Shown in pieces: positions 55,506 to 63,881 of a stretch of DNA of 64,000 bases. Numbering within the stretch: position 1 is the stretch's first letter; every line of letters begins with the position of its first letter. Position numbers and translations under genes: made by a program. Origin of the DNA: Euzebya tangerina (lineage in GTDB: Bacteria; Actinomycetota; Nitriliruptoria; Euzebyales; Euzebyaceae); NCBI RefSeq assembly GCF_003074135.1, contig NZ_PPDK01000001.1:372001-436000 (forward strand). Reading direction: 5' to 3'. The notes below the pieces were generated by a model. That model was not told the origin of the DNA. It worked only from the letters and a program-made list of their open reading frames with translations, and did no database searches.

Positions 55506-56296
55506 AAGGTGGACCAGCACAGCAGGGTCCCGGATCGGACTGCATGCCGAACGGCCTCGCGCTCGCCGGTACCAACGCTGATCGTGAACCGCAGCGACGC
55601 GCGGCCGGACTGCAGCAGCCAGAGTCCGTCAACCGCCGCTCCCTCCTCCAGAACCTGAGTTCCCTCGTCCACGTCGTACAGGACGGTGTGCTGGGCCAGC
55701 CACGACCTGCACTCGGGATCCAACGGCGAGAAGCAGGGTGAGCTCCGGTACAGGTCCTGCAGGGTCTCCGGTTCCTGTTCGGGGGCACCGGTCAGGCCGA
55801 GGGCGGTGCCAGCCGCGACGAAGCTCGACTGCTGCGGGCGACCTCGGGCGTTCCACAACATCGTCGTCGTCATGCGGAAGATGAACTCCGCCAGACAGGC
55901 CCACAGCGTCGGCCGATCCACCGCCAACCGCTGCTGCTGGGTCAGCGGGAGCGTCAGCACGCTCACCTCGGTGGCTGCACGGACGGTGGCCCGATACCGG
56001 CGGACGTGGAGGCCTGTCCAGCCGACGGGCATCCACGGTGCCAGCGCGTCGGTGATGGTCTCGCCCCGATCGGCGTCTGCGACCAGGTGCTCATACGCCA
56101 GCGTTCCGGCGATGAGGAAGTGAACCGCCCGGGCTGGAGCATTCTGCTCCACGATGAGGTCGCCAGCGCAGTAGGTCGTGATGCTGGTCACCGGCGGCAG
56201 GTCGGTCGCCCACTCCTGGACCGGTTGGGCCACGGGGATGCCGGCACGTACGACATCGAGGAACCGCCGGACCGTGCCAGCGTCGGCCGGGGTCAC
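55505..56296 (-). pseudogene. Tandem CRP-like cyclic-nucleotide-binding domains, frameshifted at the 3' side
   Basis: From ATG 56296 (ATGA overlap with the ALDH stop) two cNMP-binding domains can be read: GDLIVEQNAPARAVHFLIAG for the first, and GTQVLEEGAAVDGLWLLQSG with TLLCWSTFDTP for the second. Around 55500-55510 the expected continuation shifts to another frame; the local sequence GCCCCGGCCCC looks like a short duplication. The annotated frame runs on to 55349 as nonsense. A sequencing or assembly error in the GC-rich run is an alternative to true decay. Confidence 0.65.
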
Positions 56297-57750
56297 CAGT
56301 CGACGGCGATGTACTTGGGCTCCAAGAACTCCATGAGCCCGTCCCGTGAGCCTTCACGGCCCAGGCCGCTCTGCTTCATGCCGCCGAAGGGTGCTGCCGG
56401 ATCGGAGAGGAAGCCCCGGTTGATGCCGACCACACCCGCCTCGATCTGATCAGCGATGCGCAGTGCCCGCGACAGGTCGCCGCTGAAGATGTAGGCAGCC
56501 AGTCCGAAGGGCGTGTCGTTCGCCATGGCGAGGGCCTCGTCTTCGGTGTCGAACGACACCACCGGGGCAACGGGACCGAAGATCTCGTGCCCGAGAATTG
56601 GGTCATCGGAAGCGACGTGGCCGAGCACGGTCGGCTCGAGGAAGAAGCCTGGCCCATCCGGGGAGCCTCCACCGGTCAGGATCGTGGCCCCTGCTGCGAT
56701 GGAGGAGGACACGAGGTCCGCGATCTCGGCTCGCGCCTGCGAGGTGATCATCGGTCCGACCTCGTTGTCCGGATCGGCTCCCGGACCGACTCGTAGTTCG
56801 CTCATCCGCTTGGCCAGGCGAGCACCGAACTCCTCGGCAATCGTGCTCTCGACGAAGAAGCGGTTCGCCGCGATGCACGACTCGCCTGCGTTGCGCATCT
56901 TCGCGACCAGGGCGCCCTCGACGGCCTCGTCCAGATCGGCATCCGCAAACACCAGGAACGGGGCGTTCCCGCCCAACTCCATGGAGCAGTTGAGAATGGA
57001 GTCGGCTGCCTGACGCAGCAGGATCGAGCCGACACCGGTTGAGCCGGTGAAGGAGACCTTGCGGACGGCGGGGTGCTGCATCATGGCGGCAACGACCTCT
57101 GCTGTGCGCCCGGTCGGGACGACGTTGACGACCCCGGCCGGCACGCCGGCCTGCTCCATCAGCATGGCCACGGCCAGTGCGGTCAGCGGTGTCTCCGTCG
57201 CCGGCTTCAGCACGACGGTGCAGCCGGCCGCAAGGGCGGGCGCGATCTTTCGTGTCGCCATCGCCGCCGGGAAGTTCCACGGCGTCACCAGGATCGAGAC
57301 ACCCACGGGCTGGTGGGTGGTGAGGATGCGCTTGTCCCCACCTGGTGCCACGCCGAAGGTTCCGGTGATGCGGACGGCCTCTTCGGCGTACCAGCGGAAG
57401 AACTCGGCTGCGTAGCTGACCTCCCCGTGGGCATCGCCACGACTCTTGCCGCCTTCCAGCATGATGAGCTCGGCCAGCTGGCCCCGCCGCTCGATCATGA
57501 GCCCGAAGGACCGTCGCAGGATCTCGGCACGTGACCGCGGAGGCGTGGAGGCCCACTCGGCTGCAGCCTGGTGGGCCGAGTCAACCGCCGCCAGCCCGTC
57601 ATCGACGGTGGCCGAGGCCACGTCGGCGATGACCACCTCGGTCGCTGGATCGCAAATGTCGACCCGACCGCCGTCCAGCGCATCACGCCACTGTCCACCG
57701 ATGTACAGACCGGTCGGGAGATCTGCGATCGGCAGGGCATGCGATCTCAC
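56293..57750 (-). CDS. Aldehyde dehydrogenase (succinate-semialdehyde dehydrogenase-like)
   Basis: 485 aa from GTG 57750, one base after the E1-beta stop. Signature regions are TPWNFPAAMATRKIAPALAA, GSTGVGSILL, the catalytic Glu in MELGGNAPFLVF and Cys in NAGESCIAANRFFVE, and the C-terminal PFGGMKQSGLGREGS. Overall pattern fits NAD(P)-dependent semialdehyde dehydrogenases such as GabD. It is in the operon with E1 subunits and the M24 hydrolase, downstream of a LacI-type operator. Confidence 0.92.
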   Translation of the reverse strand: MRSHALPIADLPTGLYIGGQWRDALDGGRVDICDPATEVVIADVASATVDDGLAAVDSAHQAAAEWASTPPRSRAEILRRSFGLMIERRGQLAELIMLEGGKSRGDAHGEVSYAAEFFRWYAEEAVRITGTFGVAPGGDKRILTTHQPVGVSILVTPWNFPAAMATRKIAPALAAGCTVVLKPATETPLTALAVAMLMEQAGVPAGVVNVVPTGRTAEVVAAMMQHPAVRKVSFTGSTGVGSILLRQAADSILNCSMELGGNAPFLVFADADLDEAVEGALVAKMRNAGESCIAANRFFVESTIAEEFGARLAKRMSELRVGPGADPDNEVGPMITSQARAEIADLVSSSIAAGATILTGGGSPDGPGFFLEPTVLGHVASDDPILGHEIFGPVAPVVSFDTEDEALAMANDTPFGLAAYIFSGDLSRALRIADQIEAGVVGINRGFLSDPAAPFGGMKQSGLGREGSRDGLMEFLEPKYIAVDW

Positions 57751-57751
57751 G

Positions 57752-58732
57752 TCAGTGCACCGCCTTGACGCAGGCATCGACGATGCGCTGGACCGACGGC
57801 AGGACGGCGTCCTCCAGGTTGTCCGCGCTCGGGAGGGGAAGGTGTGGTGTGGTGACCCGGGTGAGTGGCCCGTCGATGTGCCAGATCGCCTCCTCCGCCA
57901 CGATGGAGACCACCTCGGCACCCCAACCGCACAGCCGGGGATTCTCCTCGACCGTCACCAGACGGCTGGTCTTCTTGACGGATGCAAGCACCGTTGCGGT
58001 GTCCAGCGGAACGAGGCAGCGCAAGTCGATCAGCTCGGCAGAGATCCCCCGCTGGGCGAGGACCTCGGCTGCCTCCACGGCCTTGGGCACCATGTTGGCC
58101 AGCGCCACGATGGTCACGTCCGTGCCCTCGCGGAGGACGGCGGCCGTGCCGAGCTCGTCCACGATCTCGCCGTCCGGCACCAATCCCTTGGTGGGGTAGA
58201 GCTGCTTCGACTCGAAGAAGATCACGGGGTCGGGGTCGCGGACCGCCGCGGCCATCAACCCGATGAGGTCCTTCGGGTTCGACGGCGCGACGACCTTGAG
58301 CCCGGGGATCATCATGGCCCAGTTCTCAACGGCCTGGGAGTGCTGCGCGCCGAAGCGCAGGCCCGCCCCGTTGGCAGTCCGGATGACGAGCGGAACGGTG
58401 AACTGACCGTCCGTCATGTACCTCGTCTTGGGGATCTCGACCGCAACGAGGTCCCAGCACGTCGCCAGGAAGTCGCTGAACATGATCTCGGCGATCGGCT
58501 TGAGACCCGTCATGGCCGCTCCCATGGCGGCCCCGAGGATGGCTTCCTCAGAGATCGGGGTGTCGCGCACGCGTGACGGGCCGAACTCGTCGAGCAGACC
58601 CTTGGTGCCCTTGAAGACACCACCGGCTGCGGCCACATCCTCCCCGATCAGGTACACCGAGTCGTCCCGGCGCATCTCCTGGGCGATGCCGCGGGCGATC
58701 GCCTCCCGGTAGGTGATCAGCTGTTCCGCCAC
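57752..58732 (-). CDS. Dehydrogenase E1 component, beta subunit (AcoB/PdhB-like)
   Basis: 326 aa. Transketolase pyrimidine-binding domain (YREAIARGIAQEMRRDDSVY, GEDVAAAGGVFKGTKGL, SEEAILGAAMGAAMTGLKPI) and C-terminal domain (DLRCLVPLDTATVLASVKKT, VEENPRLCGWGAEV) are typical of E1-beta of pyruvate, branched-chain or acetoin dehydrogenases. It works as an alpha2beta2 E1 with the upstream gene, overlapping it by 16 nt. No E2 or E3 gene follows, so lipoyl partners must be elsewhere. Confidence 0.93.
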   Translation of the reverse strand: MAEQLITYREAIARGIAQEMRRDDSVYLIGEDVAAAGGVFKGTKGLLDEFGPSRVRDTPISEEAILGAAMGAAMTGLKPIAEIMFSDFLATCWDLVAVEIPKTRYMTDGQFTVPLVIRTANGAGLRFGAQHSQAVENWAMMIPGLKVVAPSNPKDLIGLMAAAVRDPDPVIFFESKQLYPTKGLVPDGEIVDELGTAAVLREGTDVTIVALANMVPKAVEAAEVLAQRGISAELIDLRCLVPLDTATVLASVKKTSRLVTVEENPRLCGWGAEVVSIVAEEAIWHIDGPLTRVTTPHLPLPSADNLEDAVLPSVQRIVDACVKAVH

Positions 58733-59751
58733 GAGTAACCTCCATCGGCCCAGACGTTGGTGAAGGCGGCCTGCGAGTCAGGGGCCGGTGCTGCCTTCGC
58801 ATCCTCGGTTGCGGCGTCCACATCGGTCATCGCATCGTCCTCGATGGCAACCAGTGCGGATTCCTCGACGCCGAGGTCGACCAGACGTTGCCGGTAGTTC
58901 GGCATGGGGTCCCGAGCGAGCCAGGTGTCGACCTCCTCCTGCGGGCGGTAGTCCCCTGGATCGGCGCGCGAGTGCCCGCCGTGCCGATAGGTCTTGGCCT
59001 CCACCAAGGACGGACCGGCACCCGCCCGCGCCCGATCTACGGCGCGACGAGCAACGTCGTAGACGGCCTCCGGGTCGTTGCCGTCGACGATGATGGAGTC
59101 GAGGCCGTAGGCCGCGGCACGGTCGGCGGCCGGGTGTTCCACCGCCGTCACGTCATGGATGGAGGTGTACTCCATCCAGAGGTTGTTCTCGCAGACGAAG
59201 ACGATCGGCAGCTCCCAGATCTTGGCGAAGTTCAGCGCCTCGTGGAAGGCTCCGATGTTGGTCGCCCCATCACCGAAGAAGCACACCGTCACCTGCCCGG
59301 AGTTGCGTTCCTTCGAAGACCATGCGGCGCCATTGGCGATCACCAGATGAGCCCCGATGATGGCGTAGGAGCCCATCACCCCATGCTCCGCACTCGTGAG
59401 GTGCATCGACCCGCCCTTCCCCCCGCAGACGCCCGTGGCCCGGCCGAGCAGTTCGCCCATCACACCGGGCATGGGCGTCCCGCGCGCAAGGGTGTGTGCG
59501 TGTCCGCGGTAGGTGCAGAAGGTGTAGTCGTCAGCGCGCTGGGCGACGGCGAACCCTGCGGCCACGGCCTCCATGCCCAGCGAGAGGTGCGAGGTGCCCT
59601 TCACCAAGCCCTGCATGAAGAGCTTGTACGCGCGCTCTTCGAAGCGGCGGATGCGGACGACCTGTCGGTACAACGCGAGGCGAACCTCGGTGCTGACCGT
59701 CGGGTTGGCGACGTCCGTGGTGAGGTCGGTGTGTGTGTCAGTGGTGGTCAC
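58717..59751 (-). CDS. Dehydrogenase E1 component, alpha subunit (AcoA/PdhA-like)
   Basis: 344 aa. The thiamin diphosphate motif is in CFFGDGATNIGAFHEALNFA through ENN; other signatures are YRQVVRIRRFEERAYKLFMQ, CGGKGGSMHL and the loop TYRHGGHSRADPGDYR. The length and GKGGSMH pattern fit acetoin-dehydrogenase-like or pyruvate-dehydrogenase E1-alpha. It decarboxylates a 2-oxo acid or acetoin with ThDP in complex with the beta subunit. The M24 hydrolase gene lies 11 nt upstream. Confidence 0.93.
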   Translation of the reverse strand: MTTTDTHTDLTTDVANPTVSTEVRLALYRQVVRIRRFEERAYKLFMQGLVKGTSHLSLGMEAVAAGFAVAQRADDYTFCTYRGHAHTLARGTPMPGVMGELLGRATGVCGGKGGSMHLTSAEHGVMGSYAIIGAHLVIANGAAWSSKERNSGQVTVCFFGDGATNIGAFHEALNFAKIWELPIVFVCENNLWMEYTSIHDVTAVEHPAADRAAAYGLDSIIVDGNDPEAVYDVARRAVDRARAGAGPSLVEAKTYRHGGHSRADPGDYRPQEEVDTWLARDPMPNYRQRLVDLGVEESALVAIEDDAMTDVDAATEDAKAAPAPDSQAAFTNVWADGGYSWRNS

Positions 59752-59762
59752 GAGATAGGTCC

Positions 59763-61025
59763 TCAGTACTCGTTGGTGACAACAAGGTCTTCAGCGGGGA
59801 ACAGGGTCAGCAACTCGGCGCCGTCGGCGGTCACGACGATCTCCTCCTCGATCCGAGCGGCGGAGTGACCGTCGGTGGCCGGCCAGTACGTCTCGAGCGC
59901 GAAGACCATCCCCTCCTTGATCTCCACGGGGTTCTCCAAGCTGTTCAGCCGGGAGATGACAGGCCGCTCGTGCAGGCCAAGACCCAGGCCATGACCGAAC
60001 TGCAACCCGAAGGCCTCGTACTCCGAGGAGAAGCCGAACTCGTCCGCCTGCGGCCACAAGCGCGCGATCTGATCGGTCGACACGCCGGGCTTGACCGCAT
60101 CGATTGCGGCATCGATGAGCTCGCGGGCCTTGGCGTAGGCGTCTCGGTGGGCCTGCGTCGCGCGACCCACGGCGAAGGTGCGGTAGTAGCAGGTCCGGTA
60201 GCCATTGAATGCATGGATGATGTCGAAGTAGGCCTGGTCCCCGGGGCGGATGAGGCGGTCGGAGAGAACGTGGGGATGGGGGTTGCAGCGCTCTCCGGCG
60301 ATGGCGTTGATCGCCTCGACCTGCTCGGACCCCATCTCGAAGAGTCGTTTGGTGGCGAGGGCCACGATGTCGTTCTCCCGGACACCGGGCTTCAGCGCCT
60401 CGTAGATGTCGTGGTAGACGCCGTCGACCATCGCTGCCGCCTGGGACAGCAGAAGGATCTCGTCGCGGTTCTTGATCTCGCGGGCGTCGAGCATGACCTG
60501 CTGCCCGTCACGGACATCGACCCCGGCGCCCTCGAGTGCGCGGAGGAAGGGAATCTCTGTAACGTCAAGACCGAGCGGCATGTCGGCGACGCCCTCGTCC
60601 CGGAGGATGGCCGCGATCTCCTCCGCTGCAGCCTGTGGGAGGTCACTGGTCGGCGCGATGGCGCCCTGCAGGCCGGTGTTGCCAGCACGAGACTGCTCGC
60701 CGGCCAGCCAGGGCGAGTGGAGCCGGTGGTTCTTGGCAGCGGAGCCGAAGTCCCAGATCCACGGCTCACCCGTCCGGGTCAGCAGCGCCCATCGCTCGGT
60801 CTTGTTGTAGCCCCAGGTCCCGATGTGCGTCGACGTGAGGTAGCGGATGTTGGAGCTCTCGAAGACGAGCAACGCGCCGAGGTCGCTCTGTTCGAGTGCA
60901 GCACGGGTCCGCTCCAGCCGGTAGGCGCGGAGACGCCGGAAGTCAACGCGCTCTTCCCAGTCCACACCCTGGATGCCCGGGGCGGGCACGTTGCTCTGTG
61001 CGAACTCTGGCCGCATTCCCGTCAC
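59763..61025 (-). CDS. M24-family hydrolase (creatinase/prolidase fold), atypical metal site
   Basis: 420 aa from GTG 61025, chosen because GGAGG lies 9 nt upstream; ATG 61016 is the alternative. The creatinase N-domain (ALLVFESSNIRYLTSTHIGT) precedes the pita-bread domain with Asp in AYFDIIHAFNGYR, His in FGHGLGLGLHERP, Glu in FALETYWP and Glu in ARIEEEIVV. The second metal Asp of the usual SD-x-TR motif is replaced by Cys in YRTCYYRTF, so the dinuclear site is probably altered. It is first in the operon driven by a promoter with a LacI-type operator. Confidence 0.88.
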   Translation of the reverse strand: MTGMRPEFAQSNVPAPGIQGVDWEERVDFRRLRAYRLERTRAALEQSDLGALLVFESSNIRYLTSTHIGTWGYNKTERWALLTRTGEPWIWDFGSAAKNHRLHSPWLAGEQSRAGNTGLQGAIAPTSDLPQAAAEEIAAILRDEGVADMPLGLDVTEIPFLRALEGAGVDVRDGQQVMLDAREIKNRDEILLLSQAAAMVDGVYHDIYEALKPGVRENDIVALATKRLFEMGSEQVEAINAIAGERCNPHPHVLSDRLIRPGDQAYFDIIHAFNGYRTCYYRTFAVGRATQAHRDAYAKARELIDAAIDAVKPGVSTDQIARLWPQADEFGFSSEYEAFGLQFGHGLGLGLHERPVISRLNSLENPVEIKEGMVFALETYWPATDGHSAARIEEEIVVTADGAELLTLFPAEDLVVTNEY

Positions 61026-61067
61026 GGTGATCATCCTCCAAAGGGCCCTCGATTTGCAGAGCATTCT

Positions 61068-61113
61068 GCAATCGATTGCTTGGCACCGTAACGGCATCGG
61101 AGGGAGCCGTCAA
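61068..61113 (-). promoter_or_regulatory. Promoter and LacI-type operator of the M24/E1/ALDH operon
   Basis: On the minus strand TTGACG (61113-61108), 17 nt, TACGGT (61090-61085) form a sigma-70-like promoter. The perfect palindrome GCAATCGATTGC (61079-61068) follows at the expected start of transcription. A second inverted repeat TTGCAGA-N4-TCTGCAA (61054-61071) overlaps its downstream edge. An identical operator lies at 62298. Confidence 0.75.
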
Positions 61114-61117
61114 GAGG

Positions 61118-62155
61118 TCAGTCGGGACGACGAGCACTCCCCGACCAGTCCATGGTCGACGCCCGAGGGACCAGCACCGGGGGCAGGGTCAGCTTCGGCG
61201 TTGCGCCGCCGCCCGCCTCGATGAGCATGGTCGCCGCGTCGGCTGCAAGTCGGCCGAGCTCGTAGCCCGGCAGCCGGATGGTGGTCAGTGGCGGGGCGGT
61301 GTACCGCGTCATCTGGGTGTCGTTGTAGCCCATCACGGCAACGTCTTCGGGACATGACAGACCCCGCTCCTTCAGCACGTCCAGCGCCCCGAAGGCCATG
61401 AGGTCGTTGTGGGCGAAGACGGCCGTCGGTGGCTCGTGCAGCGAGTCCAAGAGGCGACTCATCAGTCGCTGACCCTCCTGCAACGTGGGAAACGCCGCAC
61501 GCTCCGGCGGTTCCAAGGACACGATGCTTCGCAACTCGAGGTAGCTGCGAAAGCCAGCCGTCCGCTCCTGGAACGAGGAGACGTTGACGGGACCGCAGAG
61601 CTGCGCGATGCGGCGGTGACCTGCGGAGACGAGGTGCTCAGCCGCCAGCCGCCCGCCCCGTTCGTCGTCGTGAACGATCGCGGAGAGACCTGAGTCGGGA
61701 AGATGTCGGACCGCCAGCACCAGTGGCACCTGACGAGCGATCCGGCGCAGCAGCTGCTCGTCCCCGTGCCTGGCAGCCGTGGTGATCACGGCGTCCACGC
61801 GGCGGCCGAGGACGGCGTGCATCACCTGCTCCATGCGTTCGGAGTCGTCCTGGGTCTCTGCCACGAGCGGCATCACCCCGCGCCCGCCGAGGCCGTTCTC
61901 GATGCCCCGAAGGACAGGAGCGATGAACGGGTTGCCGAGATCGGCGACCACGATCGCGAAGGTGTTGGTCCGCCCGCGCCGCAGTCCGCTGGCGATCGCA
62001 TCGCCCTGATAGCCGAGTTCCACGGCGGCCGCCCGGACGCGCGCCCTGGTTGAATCACCGACCAGCTGCGACTTCTGGGGGTCGAGCGCCCGCGAAACCG
62101 TGGAGACGTGGACGCCAGCCTGACGAGCGACGTCCTTCAGCGTGACCTTCGCCAT
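61118..62155 (-). CDS. LacI-family transcriptional regulator
   Basis: 345 aa. The N-terminal HTH is TLKDVARQAGVHVSTVSRAL with the hinge helix, followed by a periplasmic-binding-protein-like ligand domain (TNTFAIVVADLGNPFIAPVL, AVFAHNDLMAFGALDVLKER, MGYNDTQMTRYTAPPLTTIR). It presumably represses both the divergent sugar-type ABC importer and the M24/E1/ALDH operon by binding the two identical palindromes flanking its own gene; the inducer is unknown. Confidence 0.94.
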   Translation of the reverse strand: MAKVTLKDVARQAGVHVSTVSRALDPQKSQLVGDSTRARVRAAAVELGYQGDAIASGLRRGRTNTFAIVVADLGNPFIAPVLRGIENGLGGRGVMPLVAETQDDSERMEQVMHAVLGRRVDAVITTAARHGDEQLLRRIARQVPLVLAVRHLPDSGLSAIVHDDERGGRLAAEHLVSAGHRRIAQLCGPVNVSSFQERTAGFRSYLELRSIVSLEPPERAAFPTLQEGQRLMSRLLDSLHEPPTAVFAHNDLMAFGALDVLKERGLSCPEDVAVMGYNDTQMTRYTAPPLTTIRLPGYELGRLAADAATMLIEAGGGATPKLTLPPVLVPRASTMDWSGSARRPD

Positions 62156-62259
62156 GCACTCCTCGCGCGAATCGTTTGGGGGGCGGCAACCCGATCGTAG
62201 TTCGCACTGTCACGGCCTCAGGTGAAGCTCTCATCAGCGCACCCACCGGAGAAAATCCC

Positions 62260-62309
62260 TTGACACCGTCTGAGCCACCACCCTATGCTGCCGTAGCGCA
62301 ATCGATTGC
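62260..62309 (+). promoter_or_regulatory. Promoter and LacI-type operator of the ABC importer
   Basis: TTGACA (62260-62265), 18 nt, TATGCT (62284-62289) form a good sigma-70-type promoter, and GCAATCGATTGC (62298-62309) sits at the predicted transcription start. The remaining bases between lacI (62155) and rbsA-like (62364) show nothing else notable apart from AAGGGAG (62350-62356), the ribosome site of the GTG at 62364. Confidence 0.8.
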
Positions 62310-62363
62310 AAAGCCAGGAGCCGACCCGGGCGCAGTCGATCAGTGCACGAAGGGAGCACAAGC

Positions 62364-63881
62364 GTGGACGCACCAGCCCAGCCGATCATCGAGGCCCACG
62401 ACATCGTGAAGCGCTTCGGCGGCGTGGTGGCCGTCGACACCGTCAGCATCGCCGTCGCACCCGGCGAGGTGCATGGGCTGTGCGGTGAGAACGGTGCGGG
62501 CAAGTCGACCCTCATGAAGGTGCTCGCAGGTATTCACACGCCGACTGAAGGGCGCGTGCTCGTCGGCGGCGAGCAGATGGACAACACCACCCGGGCGGCG
62601 CTCGAGGCAGGGGTCTCCCTCGTGCACCAGGAGCTGAGCCTGGTCCCCGAGATGACGGTCGCCGAGAACATCGTTCTCGGTTCAACCCCCACGCGTGGGG
62701 GCTTCATCGACCGCAAGACCATGCGATCGGTTGCCACAGCGGCGCTGGAGAACATCGGCATCCCGATGGACCTCGACGAGCCCATCTCGCGGCTGTCGGT
62801 TGCGATGCGCCAGTTCGTGGAGATCGCCAGAGCGGTTGCCCGGGACCCCCGCGTCCTCATCCTGGACGAACCGACCGCAACCCTGACGCCGGCCGAGACC
62901 GACTACCTCCTCGACATGTTGCAGCGCCTTGCCGACACCGGGATGGCCATCATCTACATCTCCCACCGGCTGCCGGAGATCTTCACGCTGTGCGACACGG
63001 TGACCGTACTGCGCGACGGACACCACGTCGGGACCGTGACGATCGACGACATCACTCCGGGTGAACTGGTCGACATGATGGTCGGTCGCGAACTGAAGAT
63101 GGACCTGCAGACGCGCCACAGCGTCGAGCCCGGCGACGTGGTGCTCCGGGCCAGAGGTGTCACCGCACCCGGGGTCAACGGCGTCGACCTCGATGTCCGC
63201 GCTGGGGAGATCGTCGGGCTCGGAGGCCTGGTCGGTGCCGGACGGACCGAAACCGTCCGTGCCATGATCGGCGCGGACCCGCGGACGGGCGGCCACGTGA
63301 CTCTCACCGTCGACGGGCAGTCGACAGCCATCCGCAGCTTCGGTGGCGCCGTCGCGGCGGGCCTGGCGTACGTCCCCGAGGAGCGCCGCGCCGACGGACT
63401 CGCCCTCACCATGAGCGTGGCCGACAACATCGAACTCCCCAACCGGTCAGGGCTCGCGAAGTCAGGCATCCGCATTCCGCAGCGCATCGCCGAGTTCGCC
63501 CAACGGCTTGCCGACACCGTCGGCCTCCGGCCGCCAGATGTGACCCGCGACGCCGGAACCTACAGCGGTGGCAACCAGCAGAAGGTCGTGTTGGCCAAGT
63601 GGCTCGGACGCCAGCCGAAGCTCATCATCCTCGACGAACCGACACGGGGGGTGGATGTCGGCGCGAAGGTCGAGATCCACCGACTGATACGGGAGCTCGC
63701 GGAGGGCGGCACCGCGGTGCTGATCGTGAGCTCGGACCTCCCTGAGCTGCTCGAACTCTCCAGCACGATCCACGTGGTCCGGGACGGTCGCATCGTGGGA
63801 ACGTTGTACGGCGAGGACGCCGATGAGAAGTCGGTCATGTCACTCGCGGCCGGAGAGGAAGCGACGGTGAGTGCGGCATGA
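62364..63881 (+). CDS. Sugar-type ABC importer ATP-binding protein (RbsA/MglA family)
   Basis: 505 aa from GTG 62364 with AAGGGAG seven bases upstream. Two nucleotide-binding domains are fused: the first has Walker A GENGAGKSTLMKVL and Walker B VLILDEPTATLTP, the second a degenerate Walker A region (GLGGLVGAGRTETV), signature YSGGNQQKVVLAKWL and Walker B LIILDEPTRGVDVG. Such proteins energise CUT2-type uptake of ribose, galactose, autoinducer-2 or related compounds. It overlaps the permease gene by 4 nt. Confidence 0.95.
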   Translation: MDAPAQPIIEAHDIVKRFGGVVAVDTVSIAVAPGEVHGLCGENGAGKSTLMKVLAGIHTPTEGRVLVGGEQMDNTTRAALEAGVSLVHQELSLVPEMTVAENIVLGSTPTRGGFIDRKTMRSVATAALENIGIPMDLDEPISRLSVAMRQFVEIARAVARDPRVLILDEPTATLTPAETDYLLDMLQRLADTGMAIIYISHRLPEIFTLCDTVTVLRDGHHVGTVTIDDITPGELVDMMVGRELKMDLQTRHSVEPGDVVLRARGVTAPGVNGVDLDVRAGEIVGLGGLVGAGRTETVRAMIGADPRTGGHVTLTVDGQSTAIRSFGGAVAAGLAYVPEERRADGLALTMSVADNIELPNRSGLAKSGIRIPQRIAEFAQRLADTVGLRPPDVTRDAGTYSGGNQQKVVLAKWLGRQPKLIILDEPTRGVDVGAKVEIHRLIRELAEGGTAVLIVSSDLPELLELSSTIHVVRDGRIVGTLYGEDADEKSVMSLAAGEEATVSAA

